Source: Flagellimonas beolgyonensis
Lineage (GTDB): Bacteria > Bacteroidota > Bacteroidia > Flavobacteriales > Flavobacteriaceae
Direction of reading: 5' to 3'
DNA: 64,000 nucleotides
Assembly (NCBI RefSeq): GCF_003992615.1
Contig: NZ_RZMY01000003.1
Span: 250,501 to 314,500 of the forward strand
Of this stretch, positions 36,468 to 44,058 are shown piece after piece. Within the stretch, counting starts at the first letter, position 1. Each line of letters opens with the position of its first letter. The translations under genes and the position numbers were made by a program. The notes beneath the pieces were generated by a model. That model had not been told where the DNA came from. It worked only from the letters and a program-made list of their open reading frames with translations, and did no database searches.

Positions 36468-36824
36468 TCAGGAATTAGTTTTTATCGATTTGATCAGACC
36501 GTACAGCAATTTGGACACTTCATTCGTCATTTCAATAATTTGATCGGCTTTTTCCTTAGCTAACAAATTTAATCTAACGGAAAGATAAATCATTGAACGA
36601 ACTTCACTATTGGAACCGAGGGAATAAAACAAAAATTTGGAAAAATCTGCATTTGAGCTACGTTCAAACCCTTCCGCAATATTGTTGGACACAGATACAG
36701 CTGCTCTTCTAATTTGATCTCTAAATCCAAAATCACGACAATGATCAAATTCAGAATATGTCAGTACTGCCAATTCCTGTGCCTTTTGCCAAACAATCAA
36801 ATCCTCAAATCTTTGAACCGCCAT
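36468..36824 (-). CDS. Four-helix-bundle protein (23S rRNA intervening-sequence-protein family)
   Basis: 118 residues. Typical family opening FEDLIVWQKAQELAVLTY, then DQIRRAAVSVSNNIAEGFERSS, FLFYSLGSNSEVRSMIYLS and a fourth helix ending KLLYGLIKSI. The family was first found as ORFs in 23S rRNA insertions and resembles the Avd protein of diversity-generating retroelements; here it is free-standing. No reverse transcriptase or variable repeat is nearby. Both ends abut short tandem repeats (36823-36857 upstream; ACTAAyTCC pairs downstream), and it separates two genes that otherwise form a redox operon, so it looks like an acquired cassette. Function unknown. Confidence 0.92.
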   Translation of the reverse strand: MAVQRFEDLIVWQKAQELAVLTYSEFDHCRDFGFRDQIRRAAVSVSNNIAEGFERSSNADFSKFLFYSLGSNSEVRSMIYLSVRLNLLAKEKADQIIEMTNEVSKLLYGLIKSIKTNS

Positions 36825-36857
36825 ACCTAACTACCAACTACTCGTTACTAATTACTA
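36823..36857 (-). repeat. Five tandem 7-bp units ahead of the four-helix-bundle gene
   Basis: Read on the minus strand: TAGTAAT, TAGTAAC, GAGTAGT, TGGTAGT, TAGGTAT, sharing the pattern nnGTAry or a close variant. The array begins with the TAG stop codon of the reductase gene and ends in the ATG of the four-helix gene. At the other end of that gene ACTAATTCC and ACTAACTCC are separated by TGACC. Confidence 0.5.
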
Positions 36858-37913
36858 TTCAATGGACTTCACAACAGCTTTCGGGGCTTCCTTCTTACTT
36901 CCATCGAATCCGGTGACACCTCCAACGGTAGTATACTTCATTACATACTTTTTGTCCGGGAAAATACGTTGGTAGGCACTTTGGCACATTAAAGTGGCCT
37001 CATGGAAGCCACAAAGGATCAATTTTAATTTCCCGGGATAGGTGTTCACGTCTCCAATGGCATAAATTCCTGGAATATTGGTCTGATAATCCAAGGAATT
37101 ATCGACTTTAATGGCGTTCTTCTCGATTTCCAATCCCCAATCCCCGATGGGTCCGAGTTTCGGTGATAATCCGAACAAGGGGATAAAATTATCGATGTCG
37201 AGGGTGGTATCTTCTGAAGTTTCCGTGTTCCGAATCGTAACCTGTTCCAGTTTGGTATCACCATGCAAGGCGACAACTTCCGAAGGGGTCATTAAATTGA
37301 TTTTTCCCTCATTTTTTAAATGCTGTACTTTTTCCACCGAATCCAAGGCTCCCCTAAATTCATTGCGTCGGTGTACCAAGGTGACTTCCGCTGCAATGTC
37401 TGCCAAGAATATGGACCAATCGAGGGCCGAATCCCCACCACCGGCAATCAATACTTTTTTATTGCGATAAATTTCCGGCTCCTTGATCATGTACGCCACA
37501 CCGTTATCCTCGTATTTGTCCAAATTTTCCAATATCGGCTTTCTGGGCTCAAAACTTCCTAGCCCACCTGCAATGGCAACTACAGGAGCATGGTGCTTGG
37601 TGCCTTTGTTGGTGGTTACCACAAATGTGCCATCCTCCAATTTATCAATGGTCTCTGCCCTTTCACCCAAGGTAAATCCGGGTTGGAAAGGTTTGATTTG
37701 CTCCATCAGGTTGTCCACCAATTCGCCCGCCAATACTTCCGGATAACCTGGGATATCATAAATGGGTTTCTTGGGATAGATTTCGGCACATTGTCCACCA
37801 GCTTGGGGCAAGGCATCGATCAGATGGCATTTGAGTTGCAATAGGCCTGCTTCAAAAACAGCAAAGAGACCCGTAGGTCCCGCGCCAATGATAAGAATAT
37901 CGGTTTTAATCAT
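36855..37913 (-). CDS. Ferredoxin-NADP(+) reductase, thioredoxin-reductase-like type
   Basis: 352 residues. Two dinucleotide-binding folds: FAD site IIGAGPTGLFAVFEAG at the N-terminus and NADPH site VLIAGGGDSALDWSI about residue 170, with VHRRNEFRGALDSVE for the phosphate and IYAIGDVNTYPGKLKLI near the C-terminus for FAD. There is no CxxC redox pair between the domains, which separates these YumC-type reductases from thioredoxin reductases. It transfers electrons between NADPH and ferredoxin; the downstream ferredoxin gene is the likely partner. Cytoplasmic. Confidence 0.92.
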   Translation of the reverse strand: MIKTDILIIGAGPTGLFAVFEAGLLQLKCHLIDALPQAGGQCAEIYPKKPIYDIPGYPEVLAGELVDNLMEQIKPFQPGFTLGERAETIDKLEDGTFVVTTNKGTKHHAPVVAIAGGLGSFEPRKPILENLDKYEDNGVAYMIKEPEIYRNKKVLIAGGGDSALDWSIFLADIAAEVTLVHRRNEFRGALDSVEKVQHLKNEGKINLMTPSEVVALHGDTKLEQVTIRNTETSEDTTLDIDNFIPLFGLSPKLGPIGDWGLEIEKNAIKVDNSLDYQTNIPGIYAIGDVNTYPGKLKLILCGFHEATLMCQSAYQRIFPDKKYVMKYTTVGGVTGFDGSKKEAPKAVVKSIE

Positions 37914-37976
37914 GTACAGTGCTTTTTCGGGGTGAAACTAAGGCGTACCCCAAGAAGTAATTATGATTTTTGTCAG

Positions 37977-38216
37977 TTAACTCACGTTGATGACTTCCTC
38001 GATCTGTGGCGCATATTTTTTTATGGTCATTTCCACACCACTTTTCAAGGTCATTTGATTAACGCTACAGGCAATGCAGTTTCCTTCCAACCGTACCTTT
38101 ACCGAATTGTCGTTGTCGATTGAAATCAACGTAATATCGCCTCCATCACTCTGGAGAAACGGTCTGATTTCGTCCAATGCTTTTTCAACGTTGGTCTTGA
38201 TTTCTTCTGAAGTCAT
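37977..38216 (-). CDS. NifU C-terminal-domain (Nfu-type) Fe-S carrier
   Basis: 79 residues, a complete stand-alone Nfu domain. The cluster-binding pair C47-x-x-C50 is in LEGNCIACSVNQMTLKSG, and LQSDGGDITLISID is the conserved strand before it. Nfu proteins carry 4Fe-4S clusters from assembly to target enzymes. It starts 2 bp after the Mrp ATPase stop, so the two are co-transcribed and probably act in the same delivery pathway. Confidence 0.94.
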   Translation of the reverse strand: MTSEEIKTNVEKALDEIRPFLQSDGGDITLISIDNDNSVKVRLEGNCIACSVNQMTLKSGVEMTIKKYAPQIEEVINVS

Positions 38217-38218
38217 CC

Positions 38219-39358
38219 TTATTTCTTTTTAACAGCCGAACATCCGGCCATTGTTGTAATCTTAATTGCTTCTGTCGGTGGCAGGTCGGTATTGCGACGC
38301 ACCAACTCCTGCACCACATTTTTGGTCAGTTCCTCAAAGGCTTCCTCAATGGGGGAAGCGGTTTGCAATGCGGCGGGCCTTCCGACGTCACCTGCTTCGC
38401 GGATACTCTGTACCAATGGCATTTCGCCCAAAAATGGCACATCGAGGTCTTCCGCCAGATTTTTGGCCCCATTTTGACCAAAGATATAGTATTTGTTGTC
38501 TGGCAGCTCTTCCGGTGTAAAGTAGGCCATGTTTTCTACAATGCCCAGTACCGGTACATTGATGGCCTCTTGTTGGAACATAGCCACTCCCTTTCGGGCA
38601 TCGGCCAAGGCAATCTCCTGTGGTGTGCTCACTACAACAGCTCCTGTTACCGGAAGGGATTGCATGATGCTCAAATGGATATCCCCGGTTCCGGGAGGCA
38701 AATCCAATAATAGAAAATCCAATTCGCCCCAATGGGCGTCGAAAATCATTTGGTTCAAAGCCTTGGCAGCCATGGGTCCCCTCCAAATAACTGCTTGGTT
38801 GGGCTGGGTAAAGAATCCGATGGAGAGCAATTTGACGCCATAATTTTCAATGGGTTTCATCTTTGCCTTTCCATTTACATTGATGGACAAGGGTTTTTCG
38901 TTGGCCACATCGAACATGATCGGCATGGATGGGCCGTAAATATCAGTATCCAATAAGCCCACCTTAAAGCCCATTTTGGCCAAGGTCACCGCCAAATTCG
39001 CTGTAATGGTACTTTTTCCAACACCGCCTTTACCCGAGGCAACGGCTATGATATTTTGAATGCCCGGAATGGGATTGCCCTTGATTTGGTTCACTTGGGG
39101 TTTGGCCGGCGCATCAACCTTTAGGTTGACCTTGATCTTGGCCTTTTGATACACTTCGGAATGGATGATCTTCAAGATCTCCACCTCTGTTTTCTTCTTG
39201 GCCTGAAGACTCGGGTTTTTTATGGTCACATCCACCTCAACTTCATCCCCAAACACCTGAACATTGGTCACAGCACCACTTTCCACCAAGTTCTGTCCTT
39301 CACCCGGTGCCGAAATTTTTTCCAAAGCCTGTAATATGTCTGCTTTTTTCAACTTCAT
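38219..39358 (-). CDS. Mrp/NBP35-family Fe-S cluster carrier ATPase
   Basis: 379 residues from ATG 39358 (MKLKKAD), chosen because the family usually starts there; ATG 39367 adds three residues. An N-terminal MIP18/DUF59 domain (5-90) is followed by the ParA-like ATPase with the deviant Walker A GKGGVGKST (109-117) and LLDTDIYGPSMPIMF. Family members load and transfer Fe-S clusters. The CxxC normally present after ENM..YF is replaced (ENMAYFTPEELPDNKYY); a single Cys remains near the C-terminus (CSAVKKK). Followed 2 bp later by the nfu-type gene. Confidence 0.93.
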   Translation of the reverse strand: MKLKKADILQALEKISAPGEGQNLVESGAVTNVQVFGDEVEVDVTIKNPSLQAKKKTEVEILKIIHSEVYQKAKIKVNLKVDAPAKPQVNQIKGNPIPGIQNIIAVASGKGGVGKSTITANLAVTLAKMGFKVGLLDTDIYGPSMPIMFDVANEKPLSINVNGKAKMKPIENYGVKLLSIGFFTQPNQAVIWRGPMAAKALNQMIFDAHWGELDFLLLDLPPGTGDIHLSIMQSLPVTGAVVVSTPQEIALADARKGVAMFQQEAINVPVLGIVENMAYFTPEELPDNKYYIFGQNGAKNLAEDLDVPFLGEMPLVQSIREAGDVGRPAALQTASPIEEAFEELTKNVVQELVRRNTDLPPTEAIKITTMAGCSAVKKK

Positions 39359-39401
39359 GTATTCCATTTTTTACTCAGTCTTTTAAACTGATTCTAAACT
39401 A

Positions 39402-39409
39402 CAAAGATA
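39402..39409 (-). promoter_or_regulatory. -7 element for the mrp-nfu operon
   Basis: Minus strand reads TATCTTTG, a perfect TAnnTTTG, about 44 bases before the preferred start codon. No -33 TTG is seen at 19-21 bases upstream. Confidence 0.45.
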
Positions 39410-39566
39410 CGACACTGGACTTATATGGAGAAGATGTGCCCCTTAATTTCAACAAAGTGATTTTTGGCATTCCAAACCCGTTATGATTCTCCATATTTGG
39501 TTGCGCAAGAAATTTAAAATAGGTGAAAAAGCCTTAGCTTAGTTGCTCAGTAAATTACCGACCAAC

Positions 39567-41228
39567 ATGTTGCACAAAACCAAAAACCCCCTACTTGTAG
39601 TATCTATCCTGTTCCTCTTTTTGTTTTCCTGTTCGTCCAACAAGCAATCTTTTACCAAGCGTGATGTAAAGAAGGCGGAAAAGCTGATCGGGCTTGACTT
39701 TTCCAAACGTGATATCGACACCTTGTATCCGTATTTAAAACGGAACCGTTCCGGATTTGATTCCCTGCGAAAATATCCCTTGGAAAACGATGTGTTCCCA
39801 GCTGTCCGTTTTGATCCCGTCCCACTAGGTTTTGAAATGCCGGAGCAACTAAATGGCAACGACTGGACCATTCCCGCAAATGTTGAAATTCCGGAACGGT
39901 TCGACGATTTGGCCTTTTTTACCATTCCACAACTGGCCTCTTTGATCAAGTACAAAAAAATTACCTCAACGGAGCTAACGAAGTTTTTCCTGGCCCGATT
40001 GAAAAAATACCAACCTACCCTGCAATGTAGCATCAGCATTACCGATAGTTTGGCCCTTGCACAGGCCAAGCGTGCCGACGAAGAAATCCAAAATGGGCAG
40101 TATCGAGGCATTTTGCATGGCATTCCCTATGGCACCAAAGATTTGATGGCGGTGCCAGGTTATACCACTACTTGGGGTGCAGCACCCTATAAAGATCAGG
40201 TGATCGATCAAACCGCTACAGTTATCCAAAAACTGGAAGGTGCCGGAGCCGTTCTGGTCGCCAAATTAGTGTCCGGGGCCCTTGCCCGTGGGGATGTTTG
40301 GTTCGGTGGAAAAACAAAAAATCCATGGGACCTGACCCAAGGCGCCAGCGGTTCGTCGGCTGGATCTGGGTCGGCCACTGCTGCCGGTCTGGTACCATTT
40401 GCATTGGGTACGGAAACCTTGGGGTCCATTACCTCCCCAAGTACCCGAAACGGGGTAACTGGGTTGCGACCCACCTATGGCCGGGTTAGCCGGCATGGGG
40501 TCATGAGTTTGAGCTGGTCCATGGACAAGGTGGGGCCTTTGGCCAGAAATGCCGAAGATTGCGCCATTGTGCTGTCCGTAATTCAAGGGAAAGACAAAAA
40601 CGACCTTACCACAGTGGATCTGCCCTTTGGGGTGAATTGGAACAAGGACATTAAAAAACTCAAAGTGGCCTATCTGCAAAAGGACATTGAAAAAGATACC
40701 ACCGACAGTGGCAACAATCTCAGAAATGCCTTGAAAGTGTTCAAGGAAATGGGTGTGGAACCCATAGCTGTGGAAATGCCCAAAGATGTGCCTTTCCGTG
40801 GTTTCGATATTATTTTAAGAGCGGAGGCCGGGGCATTTTTCGATGATTTGGTTCGTTCGGGGCAAGTGGATATTATGGTGGAACAAGACCAACGGTCCAG
40901 GGCCAATTCGTTGCGACAAAGTCGTTTCATCCCCGCGGTGGAATACCTTCAAGCCAACAGGCAGCGACAGGTATTGATGCAGAAAATGCAAGAACTGATG
41001 AAGGATTACGATGTGTTGATCTCGCCATCATTTGGCAACGATCAATTGTTGGCCACCAACTTGACAGGGCATCCCGTAATTGCCCTGCCAACGGGTCTGG
41101 ATAAAAAGAACCATCCTACCAGCTTAACCTTGGTGGGCAAGTTATACGACGAAGCAAGTATTTTGTTATTGGCTAAAGCCTTTCAGGATAACAGCAGTTT
41201 TGATGAATTGCACCCCCCAGGATACTGA
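39567..41228 (+). CDS. Amidase-signature-family lipoprotein
   Basis: 553 residues from ATG 39567 (the frame can be read back to a TTG at 39543, but the ATG gives a clean lipobox, Cys 22 in LFLFLFSC). The Ser-cisSer-Lys triad is present: Lys191 in GIPYGTKDLMAVPG, the serine loop GASGSSAGSGSA (259-270) and Ser287 in GTETLGSITSP. These enzymes hydrolyse amide bonds and include GatA, fatty-acid amide hydrolase and peptide amidases; the lipobox rules out a GatA role. The stop TGA at 41226-41228 abuts the convergent atl gene without a gap. Confidence 0.92.
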   Translation: MLHKTKNPLLVVSILFLFLFSCSSNKQSFTKRDVKKAEKLIGLDFSKRDIDTLYPYLKRNRSGFDSLRKYPLENDVFPAVRFDPVPLGFEMPEQLNGNDWTIPANVEIPERFDDLAFFTIPQLASLIKYKKITSTELTKFFLARLKKYQPTLQCSISITDSLALAQAKRADEEIQNGQYRGILHGIPYGTKDLMAVPGYTTTWGAAPYKDQVIDQTATVIQKLEGAGAVLVAKLVSGALARGDVWFGGKTKNPWDLTQGASGSSAGSGSATAAGLVPFALGTETLGSITSPSTRNGVTGLRPTYGRVSRHGVMSLSWSMDKVGPLARNAEDCAIVLSVIQGKDKNDLTTVDLPFGVNWNKDIKKLKVAYLQKDIEKDTTDSGNNLRNALKVFKEMGVEPIAVEMPKDVPFRGFDIILRAEAGAFFDDLVRSGQVDIMVEQDQRSRANSLRQSRFIPAVEYLQANRQRQVLMQKMQELMKDYDVLISPSFGNDQLLATNLTGHPVIALPTGLDKKNHPTSLTLVGKLYDEASILLLAKAFQDNSSFDELHPPGY

Positions 41229-41552
41229 TCAAAGCTCTTTGGAAGGATCCCAAAAGTGTTTCTGAAAATCAACGATTTGATTGTCGACAACCTTGATTCC
41301 CTCATTTTCCAGTAGTTGTTGCATAAGGTTGGTGCCACCAAAATGATGCTTGCCCGTCAATACGCCAACCCGATTCACCACACGATGTGCGGGCACATCC
41401 TTGGCATGTGAATTGTTCATGGCCCAGCCTACCATGCGCGCACTGCGGGCCGCACCCAAATATTTGGCAATGGCGCCGTAACTCGTGACCCGCCCATATG
41501 GAATTTGTTGGGCCACTTCGTAAACCTTATCAAAAAAACTGACTTCCTCCAT
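41229..41552 (-). CDS. Alkyltransferase-like protein (ATL; MGMT family lacking the reactive cysteine)
   Basis: 107 residues. The MGMT DNA-binding domain is intact (VYEVAQQIPYGRVTSYGAIA, RMVGWAMNN), but the reactive site reads PAHRVV with Ala55 where O6-alkylguanine transferases have Cys (PCHRV). Known ATL proteins bind O6-alkylguanine and hand lesions to nucleotide-excision repair rather than repairing them. It is last of three tightly spaced genes, trmB-lysE-type-atl, with 1-10 bp gaps. Confidence 0.93.
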   Translation of the reverse strand: MEEVSFFDKVYEVAQQIPYGRVTSYGAIAKYLGAARSARMVGWAMNNSHAKDVPAHRVVNRVGVLTGKHHFGGTNLMQQLLENEGIKVVDNQIVDFQKHFWDPSKEL

Positions 41553-41553
41553 G

Positions 41554-42183
41554 TTAGCGGTATAATATGCGCATAAGGGTAATGACCAAAAGCAGAACCA
41601 TCAAGGCGCTTAAAATGTAATTCGAGTTTTTAGAAAAACGATTGGTCTTGGTCTCCAACTTATCAAAATAAAAGGTGTACAGGTAGAGCACCGAAAAGGT
41701 TCCGGCACCGGCGGCGATGACAAAGGTAGTGATGTCCTTCGCTTCAAATTTGATCCAGCCAGCTTCGTTCCACATGGCATTCAACCCACTGTAGTAGGGG
41801 ATGGTCAATAAATTCAACGAAGCCAAGAGCACCCCTTTCAAAAAGCTGTTCTTTTTGCTCACATTGACCTCTTTGATCTTTTGGCCCTTGTTCCGTTTGG
41901 CCATCAGGAAAAAATAAACCGCAAAAATGGCAAAAATGGCAATGGCAATTTTGAGCAGGGCATCGATGACTTCAGGATTCCGGTACAGAAATTTGGAGAT
42001 GAAAACAGCGATATATGCCTGAACAATAATGGTGGAAGATACCCCTAAACTAAAAATGATTCCATTCAATTTCCCCTTCTCCACACTGATCTTGGCAGCA
42101 TTCATGTTCAAAAGGCCGGGGGGCACGGTTGCCATGAAAGCCGCAGAAAATGTGGCAAAAAATAGAATGAGAATATGGGTCAT
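41554..42183 (-). CDS. LysE-family membrane exporter
   Basis: 209 residues with six hydrophobic helices, the LysE/RhtB size. The N-terminal helix ILILFFATFSAAFMATVPPG with GLLNMNAAKISVEKG corresponds to the family's P-G-P-N region, and NLLTIPYYSGLNAMW lies in the middle. LysE proteins export amino acids; some Bacteroidota members are only distant relatives, so the substrate is open. Second gene of the trmB operon; its start codon follows the CACTGAC tandem repeat that ends trmB. Confidence 0.85.
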   Translation of the reverse strand: MTHILILFFATFSAAFMATVPPGLLNMNAAKISVEKGKLNGIIFSLGVSSTIIVQAYIAVFISKFLYRNPEVIDALLKIAIAIFAIFAVYFFLMAKRNKGQKIKEVNVSKKNSFLKGVLLASLNLLTIPYYSGLNAMWNEAGWIKFEAKDITTFVIAAGAGTFSVLYLYTFYFDKLETKTNRFSKNSNYILSALMVLLLVITLMRILYR

Positions 42184-42205
42184 CGGTCAGTGGTCAGTGG
42201 ATCCT
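42183..42205 (-). repeat. Short CACTGAC tandem repeat at the trmB-lysE junction
   Basis: On the minus strand CACTGAC occurs twice in tandem, followed by the near-copy CGATGACC. The trmB stop codon TGA (42194-42196) lies inside the first unit and the lysE-type ATG in the last. The 9-mer CTGACCACT also occurs just downstream of the four-helix-bundle gene at 36468. Confidence 0.4.
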
Positions 42206-42862
42206 AAATTGGATATATGTAATTGGTTTTCCTTTCTCAAGATACTGATTTTCATAGAATGTCTGTATCTCCAGCACTTCTTTTGGTGCACCCTCATTTT
42301 TGTACACATCGTGATTGGCATACCTAATTTCGTGTCCCATCCCCTGCAACAAACCCAAGGTATACCCGTGCATGAACTCACTGTCCGTTTTCAGATTGAC
42401 GGTTCCTTCCGAATTGAGAATCTGTTTGTATTTTTTTAGAAAATCCGGATTGGTCATTCGGTGTTTGGTGCGCTTGTACTTGATTTGTGGATCGGGAAAA
42501 GTGATCCATATTTCGGACACTTCGTTTGCACCAAAAAGCTGGTCGATGAGCTCAATCTGCGAACGCAAAAACGCTACGTTTTTCAAATCTTGATCCAATG
42601 CTGTTTTGGCACCACGCCAAAATCTTGCGCCTTTGATATCGACCCCAATGTAATTCTTATCCGGATTTCGTTTGGCCAATCCAATGGTGTATTCCCCTTT
42701 ACCACAGCCCAATTCCAATACAATGGGATGGTCGTTGCCAAAAAAGGAAGCCCAATTGCCCTTGTACTTAAATCCTTCCAAAACCTCATCCCTTGTTGGC
42801 TGTACCACATTGGCAAAGGTCTCGTTCTCTTTGAACCGTTTCAGTTTGTTCTTGCTCCCCAC
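42194..42862 (-). CDS. trmB: tRNA (guanine-N7-)-methyltransferase
   Basis: 222 residues. Class I SAM-dependent methyltransferase with the TrmB blocks LELGCGKGEYTIGLAKRNPD (motif I), IGVDIKGARFWRGAK, WITFPDPQIKYKRTKHRM and the terminal substrate-binding strand TYIQFRIH. It methylates G46 of tRNA. First gene of an operon with a LysE-type exporter and ATL; the last three codons and stop are made from a CACTGAC repeat. Confidence 0.95.
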   Translation of the reverse strand: MGSKNKLKRFKENETFANVVQPTRDEVLEGFKYKGNWASFFGNDHPIVLELGCGKGEYTIGLAKRNPDKNYIGVDIKGARFWRGAKTALDQDLKNVAFLRSQIELIDQLFGANEVSEIWITFPDPQIKYKRTKHRMTNPDFLKKYKQILNSEGTVNLKTDSEFMHGYTLGLLQGMGHEIRYANHDVYKNEGAPKEVLEIQTFYENQYLEKGKPITYIQFRIH

Positions 42863-42896
42863 CTGAATTGAATTGGTTGAAAATTTAATGATTTGG

Positions 42897-42904
42897 CAAA
42901 ACTA
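42897..42904 (-). promoter_or_regulatory. -7 element for the trmB operon
   Basis: Minus strand reads TAGTTTTG, a perfect TAnnTTTG, 34 bases before the trmB start codon. It lies between trmB and the divergent glycosyltransferase gene. Confidence 0.45.
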
Positions 42905-42945
42905 AGGAAATCTAAATGCAAAACACGGGATGTTTATTTGTACTT

Positions 42946-44058
42946 ATGCAGAATCCTAAACGAATATTGGTCGCTCCCCTAAATTGGGGCTTGGGACATG
43001 CCACACGATGCATCCCAATTATTCAAGCTTTATTGGAGCATGGGCACCAACCTTTTATTGCATCCGATGGGGTGGCCCTATCGCTGTTGCAAAAGGAATT
43101 TCCTGAATTGCCGTCCTTTGAACTGCCTTCCTATAAGATCACCTATGCAGAAAAAGGGAAGAATTTTAAGATGAAGATGATCTGGGATTCACCTAAGGTG
43201 TTGAAAGCGATGGCCAAAGAGAAAAAAGCGGTGAAGCGATTGGTAAAAGAACAGGGTATTGACGGCATTATTTCCGACAATCGATTGGGCGCCTACTACA
43301 AAAAGGTGCCCTGTGTTTTTATCACCCACCAATTGAACGTACTATCTGGCAATACCACTTGGATGAGCTCCAAGGCCCATCAAAAAATCATCAAGAAATT
43401 TGACGCCTGCTGGGTACCCGATGTGGCCGGTAAACCCAACTTGACCGGTAAATTGGGGCATCTTAAAAAATCGAAGTTGCCCATTCTGTACCTCGGCCCC
43501 TTGAGTCGGTTTGAAAAAATGGACCTGCCCCAAAAATATGACCTTATGGTATTGCTTTCGGGTCCGGAGCCCCAACGCACTTTATTGGAGGAAAAATTGT
43601 TCACTGAACTTCAAGGATTTGAAGGCCATATCCTTTTTGTAAAAGGAAAAATTGAAGCCCAACAGACCACTGAAACGATTACTCTACCGAAGGGAAGTAT
43701 TACCCTGTACAATTTTATGCAATCCAAAGCGCTTCAACAGGCATTGAACCAAAGCGAAAAAGTGCTTTGCCGATCAGGCTATACCACCGTGATGGATCTT
43801 GCCAAATTGGAGAAAAAAGCCTTCTTCATCCCAACTCCGGGGCAGTATGAGCAGGAATATTTGGCCAAGCGCATAGAAAAACAAGGACTGGTTCCCTATT
43901 GCAAGCAGGAAGACTTTACACTTGACCAACTGGATAGAATCAAAGATTTTGATGGGCTCACCCAGTTTGTTTCGGATATCGATTATTTCGATTTGTTTGC
44001 ACTTTTTTCCAAAGTAAAGGAAAATTCGGAACCGACATCCACTTCGCTTTCCACATAG
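42946..44058 (+). CDS. MurG/GT28-like glycosyltransferase
   Basis: 370 residues from ATG 42946; ATG 42916 would add ten residues, but a -7-like TTTATTTG (42933-42940) ends just before 42946, favouring the shorter form. The N-terminal Rossmann fold opens with ILVAPLNWGLGHATRCIPII, and IDGIISDNRLGAYY follows. The C-terminal sugar-nucleotide half has VLLSGPEPQRTLLEEKL, LYNFMQSKALQQALNQSEKV, CRSGYTTVMDLAKLEKKAFF and PTPGQYEQEYLAKR, the GT28 pattern of UDP-sugar binding. Acceptor unknown. Its last 76 bases overlap the 3' end of the convergent histidine kinase gene. Confidence 0.88.
   Translation: MQNPKRILVAPLNWGLGHATRCIPIIQALLEHGHQPFIASDGVALSLLQKEFPELPSFELPSYKITYAEKGKNFKMKMIWDSPKVLKAMAKEKKAVKRLVKEQGIDGIISDNRLGAYYKKVPCVFITHQLNVLSGNTTWMSSKAHQKIIKKFDACWVPDVAGKPNLTGKLGHLKKSKLPILYLGPLSRFEKMDLPQKYDLMVLLSGPEPQRTLLEEKLFTELQGFEGHILFVKGKIEAQQTTETITLPKGSITLYNFMQSKALQQALNQSEKVLCRSGYTTVMDLAKLEKKAFFIPTPGQYEQEYLAKRIEKQGLVPYCKQEDFTLDQLDRIKDFDGLTQFVSDIDYFDLFALFSKVKENSEPTSTSLST

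Noticed and set aside
36468..36824. A diversity-generating retroelement (Avd-like four-helix protein)
   Set aside because: No reverse transcriptase, template repeat or variable-repeat target is present nearby.
39539..40123. 194-codon minus-strand ORF opposite the amidase
   Set aside because: It covers the signal peptide and N-terminal region of a clear amidase gene; a shadow frame.
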